This document shows, in pieces, positions 8,695 to 18,807 of a stretch of 64,000 nucleotides of DNA. Where the stretch lies: the NCBI RefSeq assembly GCF_963975415.1, contig NZ_CAXBGN010000011.1, positions 62,001 through 126,000 on the forward strand, read 5' to 3'. The notes beneath the pieces are model-generated. The model saw nothing but the letters and a program-made list of their open reading frames with translations, was not told where the DNA came from and did no database searches. The DNA comes from Kriegella sp963975415. Lineage in GTDB: Bacteria; Bacteroidota; Bacteroidia; Flavobacteriales; Flavobacteriaceae. A program made the position numbers and the translations under genes. Positions within the stretch are counted from its first letter, which is position 1. The number at the start of each line of letters is the position of its first letter.

Positions 8695-11600
8695 ATGAAA
8701 ATAAGCCTAATCTATAAAATCTATTTATATTCCATCGGGTTGATGCTCCTGAGCAATTGTTCCCCAAAAAAAGTACAGCAAAAAGAGGATACTAAAATAT
8801 TCTCCGCTTTGAGTTCATCTGAAACGGGAATCGATTTCGCCAACAACCTGATAGAGAACGATAGCCTGAACTATTTCACCTATTCTTATCTTTACATGGG
8901 CGGCGGAGTTGCCACCGGTGATATAAACAATGATGGGCTCCTAGATATTTATTTCACCGGAAATCAAGTTCCAAACAAACTATATTTAAATAAAGGCAGT
9001 CTACAATTCGAAGATATTACCCAAAGTGCTGGGGTAGCGGGAGATAATCGTTGGTATACCGGGGTCACTATGGCCGATATCAACGGTGATGGTTTTTTGG
9101 ATATTTATTGTTCCGTAGGTGGAAAATTCGCCCCAAAGAACAACGAACTCTATTTAAATAACGGCGATGGTACTTTCTCCGAAAAAGCGGCCCTATACGG
9201 CATAGACGATATCGGCAATAGTGTTCAAGCCACTTTCTTTGATTATGACAAAGATGGCGACCTTGATCTTTTTGTAGCCAACTACCCTCCTACTAAATTT
9301 GACTCACCGACATTTGTTTATGCTTACAAGATGAAAAATGTCAAAAATGATGAAACAGGTCACTTGTACGAAAACGACGGAGACCATTTTATCGATGTGA
9401 CCAATACCTCGGGTTTGCGGGCTTTTGGTTTATCATTAAGTGCAACGGTAGGAGACCTCAACAATGACTCTTGGCCCGACCTTTATGTTTCCAATGACTT
9501 CAATTCTCCCGATTTCATGTACCTCAACAATCAAGATGGCACGTTCAGCGAAGTCATCAAAGAGGCTACTTCACATACCGCTTTCTATGGAATGGGTACC
9601 GACATTTCCGATTTCAACGACGATGGAAACCTTGATATTTTTCAAGTCGATATGTCGGCACAAAACAACAGAAGACAGAAAGCCAACATGGCGAGTATGA
9701 ACATCGATCTTTTTTGGGATGTCGTAGATGCGGGATTTGGATACCAATACATGCACAATTGTATGCAGTTGAATTCAGGTGTATTTGAAAATGATATTCC
9801 ACATTTTTCCAACGTTTCTAGAATAACGGGAACCTCCTCTACCGATTGGAGCTGGGGCCCTCTATTTGCCGATTTCGATAATGATGGACTCAAAGATTTA
9901 TTCGTTTCCAATGGCACACGAAGGGAAATCAACAACAATGACTACTTTAACAAACTCAAAAATTTAAAGCTTAGTGCCGATACCTTGTTACAACTGAGCC
10001 TTAAAATTCCCTCTGAAAAAATTGATAACTTCATTTTCAAGAATAAGGGGAATCTTGAATTCGAACAGGCCAACAAAACTTGGGGCATCGAATTCAAAGG
10101 CTTTTCCAACGGCGTCGTCTATGCTGACCTTGACAATGATGGTGATCTTGAAATCATTACAAGTAATATTGACGATCCCGCATCGGTTTTTGAAAACAAA
10201 AGCTCAGAAAACAATCGTTACTTGACCATCAAGTTCGAAGGAGAATCCATGAACAAATTCGGTCTCGGCAATCGGGTATATGTGAGTGCCAATGGCCACT
10301 CACAAATGCAAGAACTTACCCTAACCAGGGGGTTTCAATCTTCTGTCGCTCCAGAACTTCATTTTGGACTGGCAAAGTTGGAAAAAATTGATAGCTTAAA
10401 AGTAGTCTGGACAGATGGCAAGGTTCAAAAACTTAAAAATATCGAAGCGAATCAAACCTTAGTTTTAAAACATTCCGAGGCCGTTGGCAGTGAAATTCGA
10501 ACAAGCCATAAATCCAAATCTTTCGCTTTAGATGCGACTGGTATTTTCCCTGAACATCAACATCAAGAAAACAACTATAATGATTTTGAGAAACAGGTGC
10601 TATTGCCCCATAAAATGTCGGCTTTTGGCCCTGCCCTCGCAATTGGTGACATGAACAATGATGGTCTTGATGATTATTTCATAGGAGGTTCCGCCAACTT
10701 TTCAGGAAGTATTTTTTTTCAATTCTCCAATGGGTTCGAAAAACAAATTACTCCCTTTTTAGAAGGTGACAAGTTAAGCGAAGACACCGGGGCTCTGCTC
10801 TTCGATGCCGACGGAGATGGAGACAATGACCTGTATGTGGTAAGTGGTGGTTACGAATTCAAGCCAGATTCCAAGACCCTTCAAGATAGGCTCTACCTCA
10901 ATGACGGAAATGGTAATTTCACTAAGGCAGATTCGACATCCTTGCCTGAAATGAAAACAAGTGGCTCAAAGGTATACCATGCCGATTTTGACCAAAATGG
11001 CAAAGAAGATTTATTGGTACTCGGTAGACAGGTTCCTGGTAATTATCCATCACCCGCCTCCAGTTACATTCTAAAAAATGATAGTAGGGCAAATGAAGTA
11101 CGATTTGACTTTTCTGCGGAAATGCAACCACCTGAATTTGAAAATTTGGGTATGGCCACAGATGCTGTTATTACCGATTTCAACAATGATGGTCGGCTAG
11201 ATATCATTGTCGTAGGGGAATGGATGCCCATTCGAATATTTAAAAACACGAACAGGGGCTTTGTAGAAGTATCTGAGGCTATGGGATTGACAAAGGATAC
11301 CACGGGTTGGTGGTGGAGCATCGAACAAGGTGATTTTGATCAAGATGGTGATATGGATTATGTGGTGGGAAATAACGGCTTGAATTACAAATACAAAGCC
11401 AATGAAAATGAAACCTTCGATATTTTCGCTAATGACTTTGATAACGACAGCAATGAAGATATCGTTCTAAGTTATTACAATGAAGGGAAACAATATCCGG
11501 TGAGGGGCCGATCGTGCTCTTCACAGCAGATACCTTCAATTAAACAAAAGTTTGAAGACTATGAAAGTTTTGCTGATGCAACCCTAATTGAGGTATACTC

Positions 11601-12006
11601 CGAAAAGTCTTTAAAATCGGCACTGCACTACCAAGTGAAGTCATTTGCCAGTGTTTATTTGGAAAATAAAAATGGTCGATTCATTGTACATGAACTCCCC
11701 ATCGAGGCACAGACTTCAAGCATAAACGGAATTCTAGCGGATGACTATGACAAAGACGGTCTTTTAGACCTGCTTATTGCCGGCAACTTATACGCTTCAG
11801 AAGTAGAAACCCCTCGTAACGATGCAAGCTATGGTCTTTTTCTTAAAGGAAACGGGAAAGGTAGTTTTAAGGCAGTTCCCGCATCAGAAAGCGGATTTTT
11901 AGTACCTGGAGATGTAAAAGATTTGGCTACTATCGACTATAATAACAAGACCTATGTTGTTGCAGCGAAGAACAACGATGCAATGCAATTTGTTGAACTG
12001 AATTAA
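8695..12006 (+). CDS. large FG-GAP/VCBS repeat lipoprotein with ASPIC/UnbV domain
   Basis: This 1103-residue protein has a lipoprotein signal (lipobox LLSNC, Cys about 23). Many FG-GAP/VCBS-type repeats carrying calcium-binding D-x-[DN]-x-DG-x-x-D motifs (DINNDGLLDIYF, DINGDGFLDIYC, DYDKDGDLDLFV) form one or two beta-propellers at about 65-450 and 640-1080. Between them is an ASPIC/UnbV module (about 505-590; FGLGNRVYV...SQMQEL and FGLAKLEKIDSLKVVWTDG), as in CRTAC1-like proteins. It is probably a calcium-stabilised surface protein. Genes of this type often follow susCD in marine Bacteroidetes and may assist glycan capture, but no function is established. Confidence 0.9.
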   Translation: MKISLIYKIYLYSIGLMLLSNCSPKKVQQKEDTKIFSALSSSETGIDFANNLIENDSLNYFTYSYLYMGGGVATGDINNDGLLDIYFTGNQVPNKLYLNKGSLQFEDITQSAGVAGDNRWYTGVTMADINGDGFLDIYCSVGGKFAPKNNELYLNNGDGTFSEKAALYGIDDIGNSVQATFFDYDKDGDLDLFVANYPPTKFDSPTFVYAYKMKNVKNDETGHLYENDGDHFIDVTNTSGLRAFGLSLSATVGDLNNDSWPDLYVSNDFNSPDFMYLNNQDGTFSEVIKEATSHTAFYGMGTDISDFNDDGNLDIFQVDMSAQNNRRQKANMASMNIDLFWDVVDAGFGYQYMHNCMQLNSGVFENDIPHFSNVSRITGTSSTDWSWGPLFADFDNDGLKDLFVSNGTRREINNNDYFNKLKNLKLSADTLLQLSLKIPSEKIDNFIFKNKGNLEFEQANKTWGIEFKGFSNGVVYADLDNDGDLEIITSNIDDPASVFENKSSENNRYLTIKFEGESMNKFGLGNRVYVSANGHSQMQELTLTRGFQSSVAPELHFGLAKLEKIDSLKVVWTDGKVQKLKNIEANQTLVLKHSEAVGSEIRTSHKSKSFALDATGIFPEHQHQENNYNDFEKQVLLPHKMSAFGPALAIGDMNNDGLDDYFIGGSANFSGSIFFQFSNGFEKQITPFLEGDKLSEDTGALLFDADGDGDNDLYVVSGGYEFKPDSKTLQDRLYLNDGNGNFTKADSTSLPEMKTSGSKVYHADFDQNGKEDLLVLGRQVPGNYPSPASSYILKNDSRANEVRFDFSAEMQPPEFENLGMATDAVITDFNNDGRLDIIVVGEWMPIRIFKNTNRGFVEVSEAMGLTKDTTGWWWSIEQGDFDQDGDMDYVVGNNGLNYKYKANENETFDIFANDFDNDSNEDIVLSYYNEGKQYPVRGRSCSSQQIPSIKQKFEDYESFADATLIEVYSEKSLKSALHYQVKSFASVYLENKNGRFIVHELPIEAQTSSINGILADDYDKDGLLDLLIAGNLYASEVETPRNDASYGLFLKGNGKGSFKAVPASESGFLVPGDVKDLATIDYNNKTYVVAAKNNDAMQFVELN

Positions 12007-12564
12007 ATGATAGGGCAAAATACCCAAGGCGCTTTATTCCAATTGACATAGAAAGTTAATCTTCAAACAGACTTAAAGTTCGATGGCTTCACCGGGTCGA
12101 TATGCGATTTCTGCAACCTTGAACTATCTTAAATAAGAGGCGCCTTTTGACAAACTTGGATCATGATAGCATAAATACCATTTGTTTTCTAACTTACAGA
12201 TGGGATGCTGTGAGAGGCCTTAATAAGAGCTAAAATACGTATAGCGCACGTGAAAAGGGCATATGGGGTATTCCTTAATGACATAACCACTGTAATGCCC
12301 GTTTCCTGTAGCATAAGAAAGGAGCATCTACCCTGATATTTATAAACCCACGATCCTTTAACGAAATTCCGCTCAATTCCCCCTATGAATAAAAAACCAC
12401 TCTTCATGGCTACAATCTGAACTTCTTTTGAAGCTGATTTTAAAACAATAGCGGTATATTATATTCTATGCCCAACGATGATTTAAACATGGCATCTGTA
12501 CCATATTTTTAGCATAATTTTTAAGTTTCAATTTGGTTAAATTCTAATCAAAAAAATTCACGTA
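12007..12564. other. convergent non-coding gap
   Basis: This 558-bp space lies between the convergent FG-GAP gene and the hybrid regulator. A 72-codon open frame at 12189-12407 on the minus strand has no domain, signal or upstream features that support it. It might be an old gene remnant, but nothing recognisable remains. No clear terminator stem was found. Confidence 0.5.
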
Positions 12565-15500
12565 TTATTTCAACTCTGTTGGCAATACACCAAAGTGTGC
12601 CTTAAAACATTTCGTAAAATAGGAAGGTGATGAAAAACCCACTTTAAAGCATACCTCACTGATCGATTCATTGCCAGCCTCTATCATTTGTTTCGCTTTC
12701 TCCAATCGTATTCTACGTAAAAACTCATTCGCGGAATAACCCGTCAGCGCTTTTATTTTTCGATACAATTGACTCCGGCTCAAATGTAATTCTTCCGCTA
12801 AATGTTCTACATTGAGGTTTTCATCAGACATGTTCGCTGATATATAGTCCAACACCTTGTTGATGAACTTTTTATCTAGGTTTGTCGTATTCCCAAGTAT
12901 TTTTACGTTGTTAGAATCTTTGAAATATTTATTAAATAGAATTTGACGACTGGAGATAATTTGCTTGAGTTGTGCCTTTAAAACCTTCATTTCAAAAGGT
13001 TTGCTTAAGTAAACGTCAGCCCCGGAATCTATGCCCTTTACCCAATCATCGGTCATTGCTTTTGCTGTCAACATCAACAACGGAATATGACTTGTCTTAA
13101 GATCCTCTCGAATACGTTTGCAAAACTCAAATCCATCCATTTCAGGCATTACGACGTCTGTCAAAATCATATCTGGAATTCTTTTCGTAGCCACTTCTAA
13201 TCCTTGAGCTCCATTAACCGCTTCAATAATCATATAATCATGGTTTAATTCGTTCTTAAGGTAATCCCGTAATTCTGTATTATCTTCAACGATAAGCAAG
13301 GTTTTTTGACCATTTGACCCCAATATTTGGTGAATGATTTCTTCTTCAAATTCCGGTACGGAAACCTCTTTACTTTCCTCTTCTGGCCCCAAAAACAATT
13401 CATTGGCTTGAAAATGAGCATTTCCCAAGGGCAAAAAAACCCTGAACTTTGTACCAATTGCCTCATCACTTTCAACCACTACCTTTCCCTTTAAAAGGTC
13501 TACAAAGTTTTTAACTACTTCGAGACCAATACCTGTTCCGCCATAGTACTGACTATTCATTTTTTCGACCTGATAGAACCGCTCAAAAACCTTTTCTATT
13601 TCCTCTTTCTTTATACCGCTGCCGGTATCTTCTACATAAATTTCTAAAGCGTGAACAGGCTGATCTGTATATATCAAAGGAAAAATCACCTTTTGGTTGC
13701 ACCTCATAATTCCCACGGTAATCGCTCCATGGTCAGGTGTTATTTTAAATGCGTTTGAAAGTATGTTGAAAATTATTTTTTCAAGCATAGATGGATCACT
13801 CCACAACGTGATAGGGAATTCGTCTGATTCTACTTCGAATACAATGTTTTTGAGTATCGCCTCTTCCTCAAAATGACCACTGATTTCCTTTACAAAAGAT
13901 ATCGCCTCGATTTCGGAAATTTTAACTGACAACTTATTAATTTCAAGTTTCCTGAAATCCATCAGTTCATCTATCAACCGTTTTAGTCTGCTTGTATTCT
14001 TATGTATAATTCGTAATTTTTCTTGAATGGTCTTTGTCAAAACAATTCCTGAATCGTGCATAATATCTTCTAAAGGATTCAGAATAAGTGTCAATGGGGT
14101 TCTAAACTCATGTGAGATATTGGTGAAAAACTGAATTTTTCTATCATTTAGTGTTTCTTCTTGAATTCTTCTATCTCTTTCAAACTGTACGATGCGTTTT
14201 TCCCTTATTCGTTGTTTGATCAGGTTCGTCAAAAAGTAAGACGTCAATACCACGGCGAGCACGTAAAAAAATATTGCCAAATTAGTGCCCCACCAAGGAC
14301 GTAGTATCGTCAATTCTAAAGTTTGGGGGGTTTCGTTCCAAACGCCATCGTTATTTGCAGCTTTTACTTTAAAGGTATAATCACCCGGGGGCAAATTGGT
14401 ATAGGTAGCACTTCTGGTTTCGCCAACATAATTCCATTTATTTTCAAAACCTTCCAAATAAAATGCATATTGATTTTTCTTGGGTCGGGTAAGGTTCATA
14501 CCTGCATATTCAATTGTAAATACAGATTGATGATGTTTTAAAGTAAGGCTTTCAGTCTGGCCAATGACCTTTTTTAAAGGAGATAGCTCTTGGTTTGGAA
14601 CTACAGATTTATTAAAAAGCTTAAAATCGGTAAAATAGACTTGGGGCTTATTTGTATTTAATTTAATGTTTCGTGGATTTACATAGTTAATCCCCCCATA
14701 GTTACCGAAATATATAACACCATCTTCATCTTTATAGGCGGCATTAAAATTGAAATCGTTCGAGAGTAAACCGTCGTTCATATCAAAGTTCTTGAAAGTC
14801 TGGCTTGTCCTATCAAACTGCGAAAGGCCATTGTTACCTGCCATCCAAAGGTTTCCGTTATCATCTTCCAAAATTGACGCAATGGTTTCTTGGCCTAGAC
14901 CGTCTTTTTGACCGTACCAAACAAAACTTTCGTTGTTTGGATCATATCTGCAGAGACCGGCGCCATCCGTTCCTATCCACATCAATCCTTTACTATCTTC
15001 AAATAATGAAACAATCACATCGACCACGAGTTTATTCCCTAAATCTTGGTGCATGCTTTCCTTTAGTGAAATTACTTTTTGGGGCTTTGTTAATTCACTC
15101 GACAGTTTATAAAGACCTGCAGTAGTCCCCATCCAAATGGTATCGTTTTTATCGACCAATACTTTTCGCATAGCGCCTTGACCAGGACTGGGGTCTTCGA
15201 ATATTGCATTGTTATGGTGACTGAAATTTTTATTGATCGGATTATAGGAATGTAACCCTTGAACATAAGAGCCAATCCAGATAGTTCCCCTCGAGTCTTC
15301 CGAAAAACTCATAATGCGGTTCGACCTTAACCCACAATTCGTATTCGACACCGTATAGTTAATGAAAGTGGCTGTATTGTTGGGTAGAAAAAAAATTCCG
15401 GAGTTCCAGGTACCCACCCACAGGTTATCCTTGCTATCCATAAAAAGGGCTACGACGTCTCCGGCGTCTAAGCCCGATAGAATATTGTTCTTCGAATTTT

Positions 15501-16698
15501 TTAGGTGTACGATATTCTTCTTAACGGGGTCATAGAGATCAATACCACCGCCATCCATACCGATGAATATGCGGCCACTTTTTCCTTTTACAATTCCGGT
15601 AACCGACGGCAATTGCAAAGAATTGCTCATATTGGCGAGGCTCTCAATGTCTTTAAATTTGTCTGAAAGACCGTCGTATACGCCTACACCATTATTATAA
15701 TAGCCTATCCAAATTCGACTTTGTGTATCAACAAATATTGACCAAATAGAATTCGATTTTATACTGTTGGCGTCAAATTTACTGTATCGATAATTTTTAC
15801 GGAGGGTTCCATTTTTTTTCAACACGAAAAGCCCGTCATTTTCAGTACCACATAAAATATTGCCGTCGGAAGCCTGTGCAAGGGATAATACTCGTTGGTC
15901 GGTTATTCTAAAGTTATGTACCTCATAGGAATTAAAGGCAGTTACCTCTACTTTTATCAAGCCATTGGAAAATGTGCCAATCCATATCGAACCGTCATCA
16001 TCTTGCAACATAGATTCGATATTATAGGAGAAATCGGTATCGGAAGACTCGTAAATAGATAAAACCGGATGAGCCTTTGTACCGTCATACTCAAAAAGGC
16101 CCTGATTGGCCCCCATCAATAACTTGCCGGTACTACTTTTTATCAAGCTATTTATTTCAAGATCAGAAATTCGTGTATTGGTAATTATGGGTACGCTATA
16201 ACCTCTTAAAGTTTCTGGATCCACCTCGAAAAGGCCATTGTAGTGAGAGCCGATTACCAATGTACCATTTGAGCTCTCTTGAATCGCCTTGATCGGCACA
16301 TTTTCTAGCGCTACCGAATCTCTGTAAAGCACTACCTGTTTGAATTCGTCGTAATCGCGATCATATAAATTCAACCCGGCTTTGGTTCCGATCCACAATC
16401 TATCTGATCTATCGACATACGTAACATAAATCAAAGAGCTACTCAACGAGTTATCTTCATTGAAATCTTGCTTATATGACACGAAATCAATACCGTTATA
16501 TTTTTTTAACCCGACCCCGTTTGTACCCATCCATATTAATCCGAGGCTATCTTGCACAATGCTTGAGACCGCCCTTTGGGTGTTGTTCTGCTCTATATTG
16601 ACGAAAGTATATTCTTCAGGGCTATCTTGAGCATTTGTATAACTGCTGATTAGCAATACAATGGAAATACCAATTTTAATTATAAGGGCAACTTTCAT
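12565..16698 (-). CDS. hybrid two-component system sensor/regulator (HTCS)
   Basis: This protein of about 1377 residues combines a whole two-component system. In order it has a signal peptide (to about 24), roughly 14 Reg_prop beta-propeller repeats forming the periplasmic sensor (IWIGT, LWVGT and GTIWIGSYVQGL repeats, about 30-710), a Y_Y_Y domain (about 730-790; AFYLEGFENKWNYV) and one membrane helix (about 803-826). The cytoplasmic part is HisKA (ISHEFRTPL, about 860), ATPase, a receiver (acceptor Asp in LTDVVMPEMDG, about 1179) and an AraC-type HTH (about 1280-1377). HTCS proteins bind an oligosaccharide and activate their susCD locus. The ATG at 16698 is chosen because the signal peptide starts there; an upstream in-frame GTG at 16722 is less likely. 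Confidence 0.96.
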   Translation of the reverse strand: MKVALIIKIGISIVLLISSYTNAQDSPEEYTFVNIEQNNTQRAVSSIVQDSLGLIWMGTNGVGLKKYNGIDFVSYKQDFNEDNSLSSSLIYVTYVDRSDRLWIGTKAGLNLYDRDYDEFKQVVLYRDSVALENVPIKAIQESSNGTLVIGSHYNGLFEVDPETLRGYSVPIITNTRISDLEINSLIKSSTGKLLMGANQGLFEYDGTKAHPVLSIYESSDTDFSYNIESMLQDDDGSIWIGTFSNGLIKVEVTAFNSYEVHNFRITDQRVLSLAQASDGNILCGTENDGLFVLKKNGTLRKNYRYSKFDANSIKSNSIWSIFVDTQSRIWIGYYNNGVGVYDGLSDKFKDIESLANMSNSLQLPSVTGIVKGKSGRIFIGMDGGGIDLYDPVKKNIVHLKNSKNNILSGLDAGDVVALFMDSKDNLWVGTWNSGIFFLPNNTATFINYTVSNTNCGLRSNRIMSFSEDSRGTIWIGSYVQGLHSYNPINKNFSHHNNAIFEDPSPGQGAMRKVLVDKNDTIWMGTTAGLYKLSSELTKPQKVISLKESMHQDLGNKLVVDVIVSLFEDSKGLMWIGTDGAGLCRYDPNNESFVWYGQKDGLGQETIASILEDDNGNLWMAGNNGLSQFDRTSQTFKNFDMNDGLLSNDFNFNAAYKDEDGVIYFGNYGGINYVNPRNIKLNTNKPQVYFTDFKLFNKSVVPNQELSPLKKVIGQTESLTLKHHQSVFTIEYAGMNLTRPKKNQYAFYLEGFENKWNYVGETRSATYTNLPPGDYTFKVKAANNDGVWNETPQTLELTILRPWWGTNLAIFFYVLAVVLTSYFLTNLIKQRIREKRIVQFERDRRIQEETLNDRKIQFFTNISHEFRTPLTLILNPLEDIMHDSGIVLTKTIQEKLRIIHKNTSRLKRLIDELMDFRKLEINKLSVKISEIEAISFVKEISGHFEEEAILKNIVFEVESDEFPITLWSDPSMLEKIIFNILSNAFKITPDHGAITVGIMRCNQKVIFPLIYTDQPVHALEIYVEDTGSGIKKEEIEKVFERFYQVEKMNSQYYGGTGIGLEVVKNFVDLLKGKVVVESDEAIGTKFRVFLPLGNAHFQANELFLGPEEESKEVSVPEFEEEIIHQILGSNGQKTLLIVEDNTELRDYLKNELNHDYMIIEAVNGAQGLEVATKRIPDMILTDVVMPEMDGFEFCKRIREDLKTSHIPLLMLTAKAMTDDWVKGIDSGADVYLSKPFEMKVLKAQLKQIISSRQILFNKYFKDSNNVKILGNTTNLDKKFINKVLDYISANMSDENLNVEHLAEELHLSRSQLYRKIKALTGYSANEFLRRIRLEKAKQMIEAGNESISEVCFKVGFSSPSYFTKCFKAHFGVLPTELK

Positions 16699-17408
16699 AA
16701 TGTCATTAAAAAAGAATAGCACTTTACGAAAACAATTGTTCTTTCAAGCTTTGAAACCAATCAAAATGTTTTTGAAAAACAACCCGAACATTAAGCCGTT
16801 CGTTTAGATTCATTTACGGCAAAATCGATCTAAAGTATCAATATAATTAGAAAAAATAGTATACTTGTTCAAATGCATCATAATTACTAGCATGGGCAAC
16901 ATGAATGCTACTTTCTTATGGCAGAATCATACATTTTAGAATACTACTTCCCGTTTTCAACGGCAAAAATGTTTAATTACCGCAAAACATATCTTAAAGA
17001 ATATCTGCTGTAGTTTCATCACCCTACATAAGATTATCCACTAAAAAATGAACATACCCAATGAAACGGAATTTTAATATAATACCAAGAGAGATAAGAG
17101 GAAAGGAAGATTATGATTATTACTTGGGGAATTCAAAAGAATATGAAATACGGTAACCATATACGAAAATACAATGGCTTTTGACAAAAAAAATTGAAGA
17201 AAGTAAAATGGTAGCGCGATGCCACTTATTTACTTTATTTTCTAACCTTTTTTAATAAAAGCTTCTAAAACGAAGAAAAAGATGCAAAATCTATAAGGCC
17301 ATAAATCGTTAAAATTCCCTTTGTACCTGATATCGGGCATCATAGGAACCAACAACTATTAATTTTCCCAGTGCTTCAAAGAGAAACAATTCAAGACGAA
17401 AACTTAGG
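16699..17408. other. intergenic region upstream of the HTCS gene
   Basis: This 710-bp AT-rich stretch lies downstream of the receiver-GT2 gene and upstream of the HTCS gene, both on the minus strand. It must hold the HTCS promoter. A 31-codon ATG frame at 17061-17156 on the plus strand is possible but unsupported. No RNA gene, repeat or convincing terminator was recognised. Confidence 0.5.
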
Positions 17409-18551
17409 TTATTTGTAACTGTAGGCTATCTGAGCTAGCTGACCAACAATTTTAACGGAATCTTTCATAGATAATTTAGAGCCATCAGCATGTATCCATC
17501 TTTTTAAGGGTTGCTCACAAATTAATTTTTTGGTCTGCTCTTTCCCATAAAATTTTCGCATCCTCATAAAAATTTCGACATCGAATAGCCATTTTGTGAT
17601 GAACTTTTCATTGAACATATTCATAGCAATTTCCCTATCCATAATTTTAGCACCACACTGTGTGTCCTTAAATGGCATGCCTAATATGGTCTGAATAATT
17701 AAGTTAATGGTCATACTTATGATTTTTCGTGCCGATTCTTTGGTAATATTGGCTCCCATTCTACTAATTCTAGAACCGCTTACAATTTTAAAATCAGAGT
17801 TTTCAATGGTCTTAACCAAATCATCAAAATCTCTAAAATCCGTAGACAGATCAGCATCTAAAAATCCAATGTAGTCAAATTGTTCGTCTTTGACCAAATG
17901 CAATACGCCTTGGCGTACGGCTTCAGCCTTACCCCCATTTATCTCACAATTATAAACACTTATATTATTGGGGTTCGCATTTTGTAATTCTTCCAAAACT
18001 GCCAAGGTATTATCTGTACTTCCATCATTCACCAAACACAAATGGTAACCTAGGTTTTTATGGGCGAACTGCTTAAACTCGGCACTCAGCAATCTATCCT
18101 CTTCATTATAACAGGGAATAACCACGCCGACCACGTTCTTCTGCAGCATACGTGCTTCATTTCTTTCCTCGGTTGTATTGACTGTCGTTGCCGGCACACC
18201 AATAATACGCTTAATTCTTGCAGCCATCTCTTCAAGACTCACAGGCTTTTTCATGTAGTCATCTATTCCTAAAGTGAAACCATCCATGATAACCTGTTCA
18301 TTGGTATTCCCTGACATTACCAATACTGGTGTTTTGGATTTCTTTGTTAGGCGAATAAATTCTACAACCTTTAAACCAGACATATCTGGCATGTTAATAT
18401 CGACCAAGACCAAATCTGGTTCAAAGGTTTCATAAAGCGACATACCGGTTTCTCCTGAATTAGCGGTCATTACCTCATAACCTAGTTCCGACAGTTTTTT
18501 TTCGACCGATAGCAGTATTAATTTTTGATCATCAATGGCCAATATCTTCAT
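17409..18551 (-). CDS. response-regulator receiver fused to GT2 glycosyltransferase
   Basis: This 380-residue protein joins two complete domains. Residues 1-118 are a CheY-like receiver with acidic pocket D7/D8, phospho-acceptor D51 (VLVDINMPDMSG), S80 and K102-P103. After a linker, residues 140-375 form a GT2 glycosyltransferase of the DPM1/ALG5-like polyprenyl-phosphate sugar transferase type: VVIPCYNEE, NDGSTDNT (D176) and the metal-binding DxD motif LDADLS (D232/D234). There is no C-terminal membrane segment, so it is cytosolic or peripheral. The inferred role is to charge a lipid carrier with sugar under phosphorylation control. It is divergent from the membrane/GH operon starting at 18808, 256 bp away, within a polysaccharide locus. 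All key receiver residues are present, so the domain is probably active. Confidence 0.93.
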   Translation of the reverse strand: MKILAIDDQKLILLSVEKKLSELGYEVMTANSGETGMSLYETFEPDLVLVDINMPDMSGLKVVEFIRLTKKSKTPVLVMSGNTNEQVIMDGFTLGIDDYMKKPVSLEEMAARIKRIIGVPATTVNTTEERNEARMLQKNVVGVVIPCYNEEDRLLSAEFKQFAHKNLGYHLCLVNDGSTDNTLAVLEELQNANPNNISVYNCEINGGKAEAVRQGVLHLVKDEQFDYIGFLDADLSTDFRDFDDLVKTIENSDFKIVSGSRISRMGANITKESARKIISMTINLIIQTILGMPFKDTQCGAKIMDREIAMNMFNEKFITKWLFDVEIFMRMRKFYGKEQTKKLICEQPLKRWIHADGSKLSMKDSVKIVGQLAQIAYSYK

Positions 18552-18807
18552 AGTTTTTAATTTGGTTAAGAATTTAAAGGATAAGGTTTTGGGACGTATC
18601 TTTTATTCCTAAGATTTCTAATTAATACAAGTTATTTTAAAGTTTGTGCTTTTTTTGTCGAGACAACCCCGATATACCATTTTTTTAAGTTGGACCAACA
18701 TAAAATAATTTCGTAGTCGTTTTCTTTCAAATAACGTTCATTTTGCCTCTCCTATTGTACTATTGTAAATTATTATTCGTTTCTAAGAGTAACGATTTTA
18801 ATTCTAA

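Noticed and set aside
12189..12407. 72-codon minus-strand frame in the convergent gap
   Set aside because: No domain, no signal peptide and no plausible promoter or neighbour link. Treated as non-coding.
17061..17156. 31-codon ATG frame (starts MKRNFNIIPREIRGKE)
   Set aside because: Composition is protein-like, but there is no promoter, family or conservation evidence. Left as unsupported.
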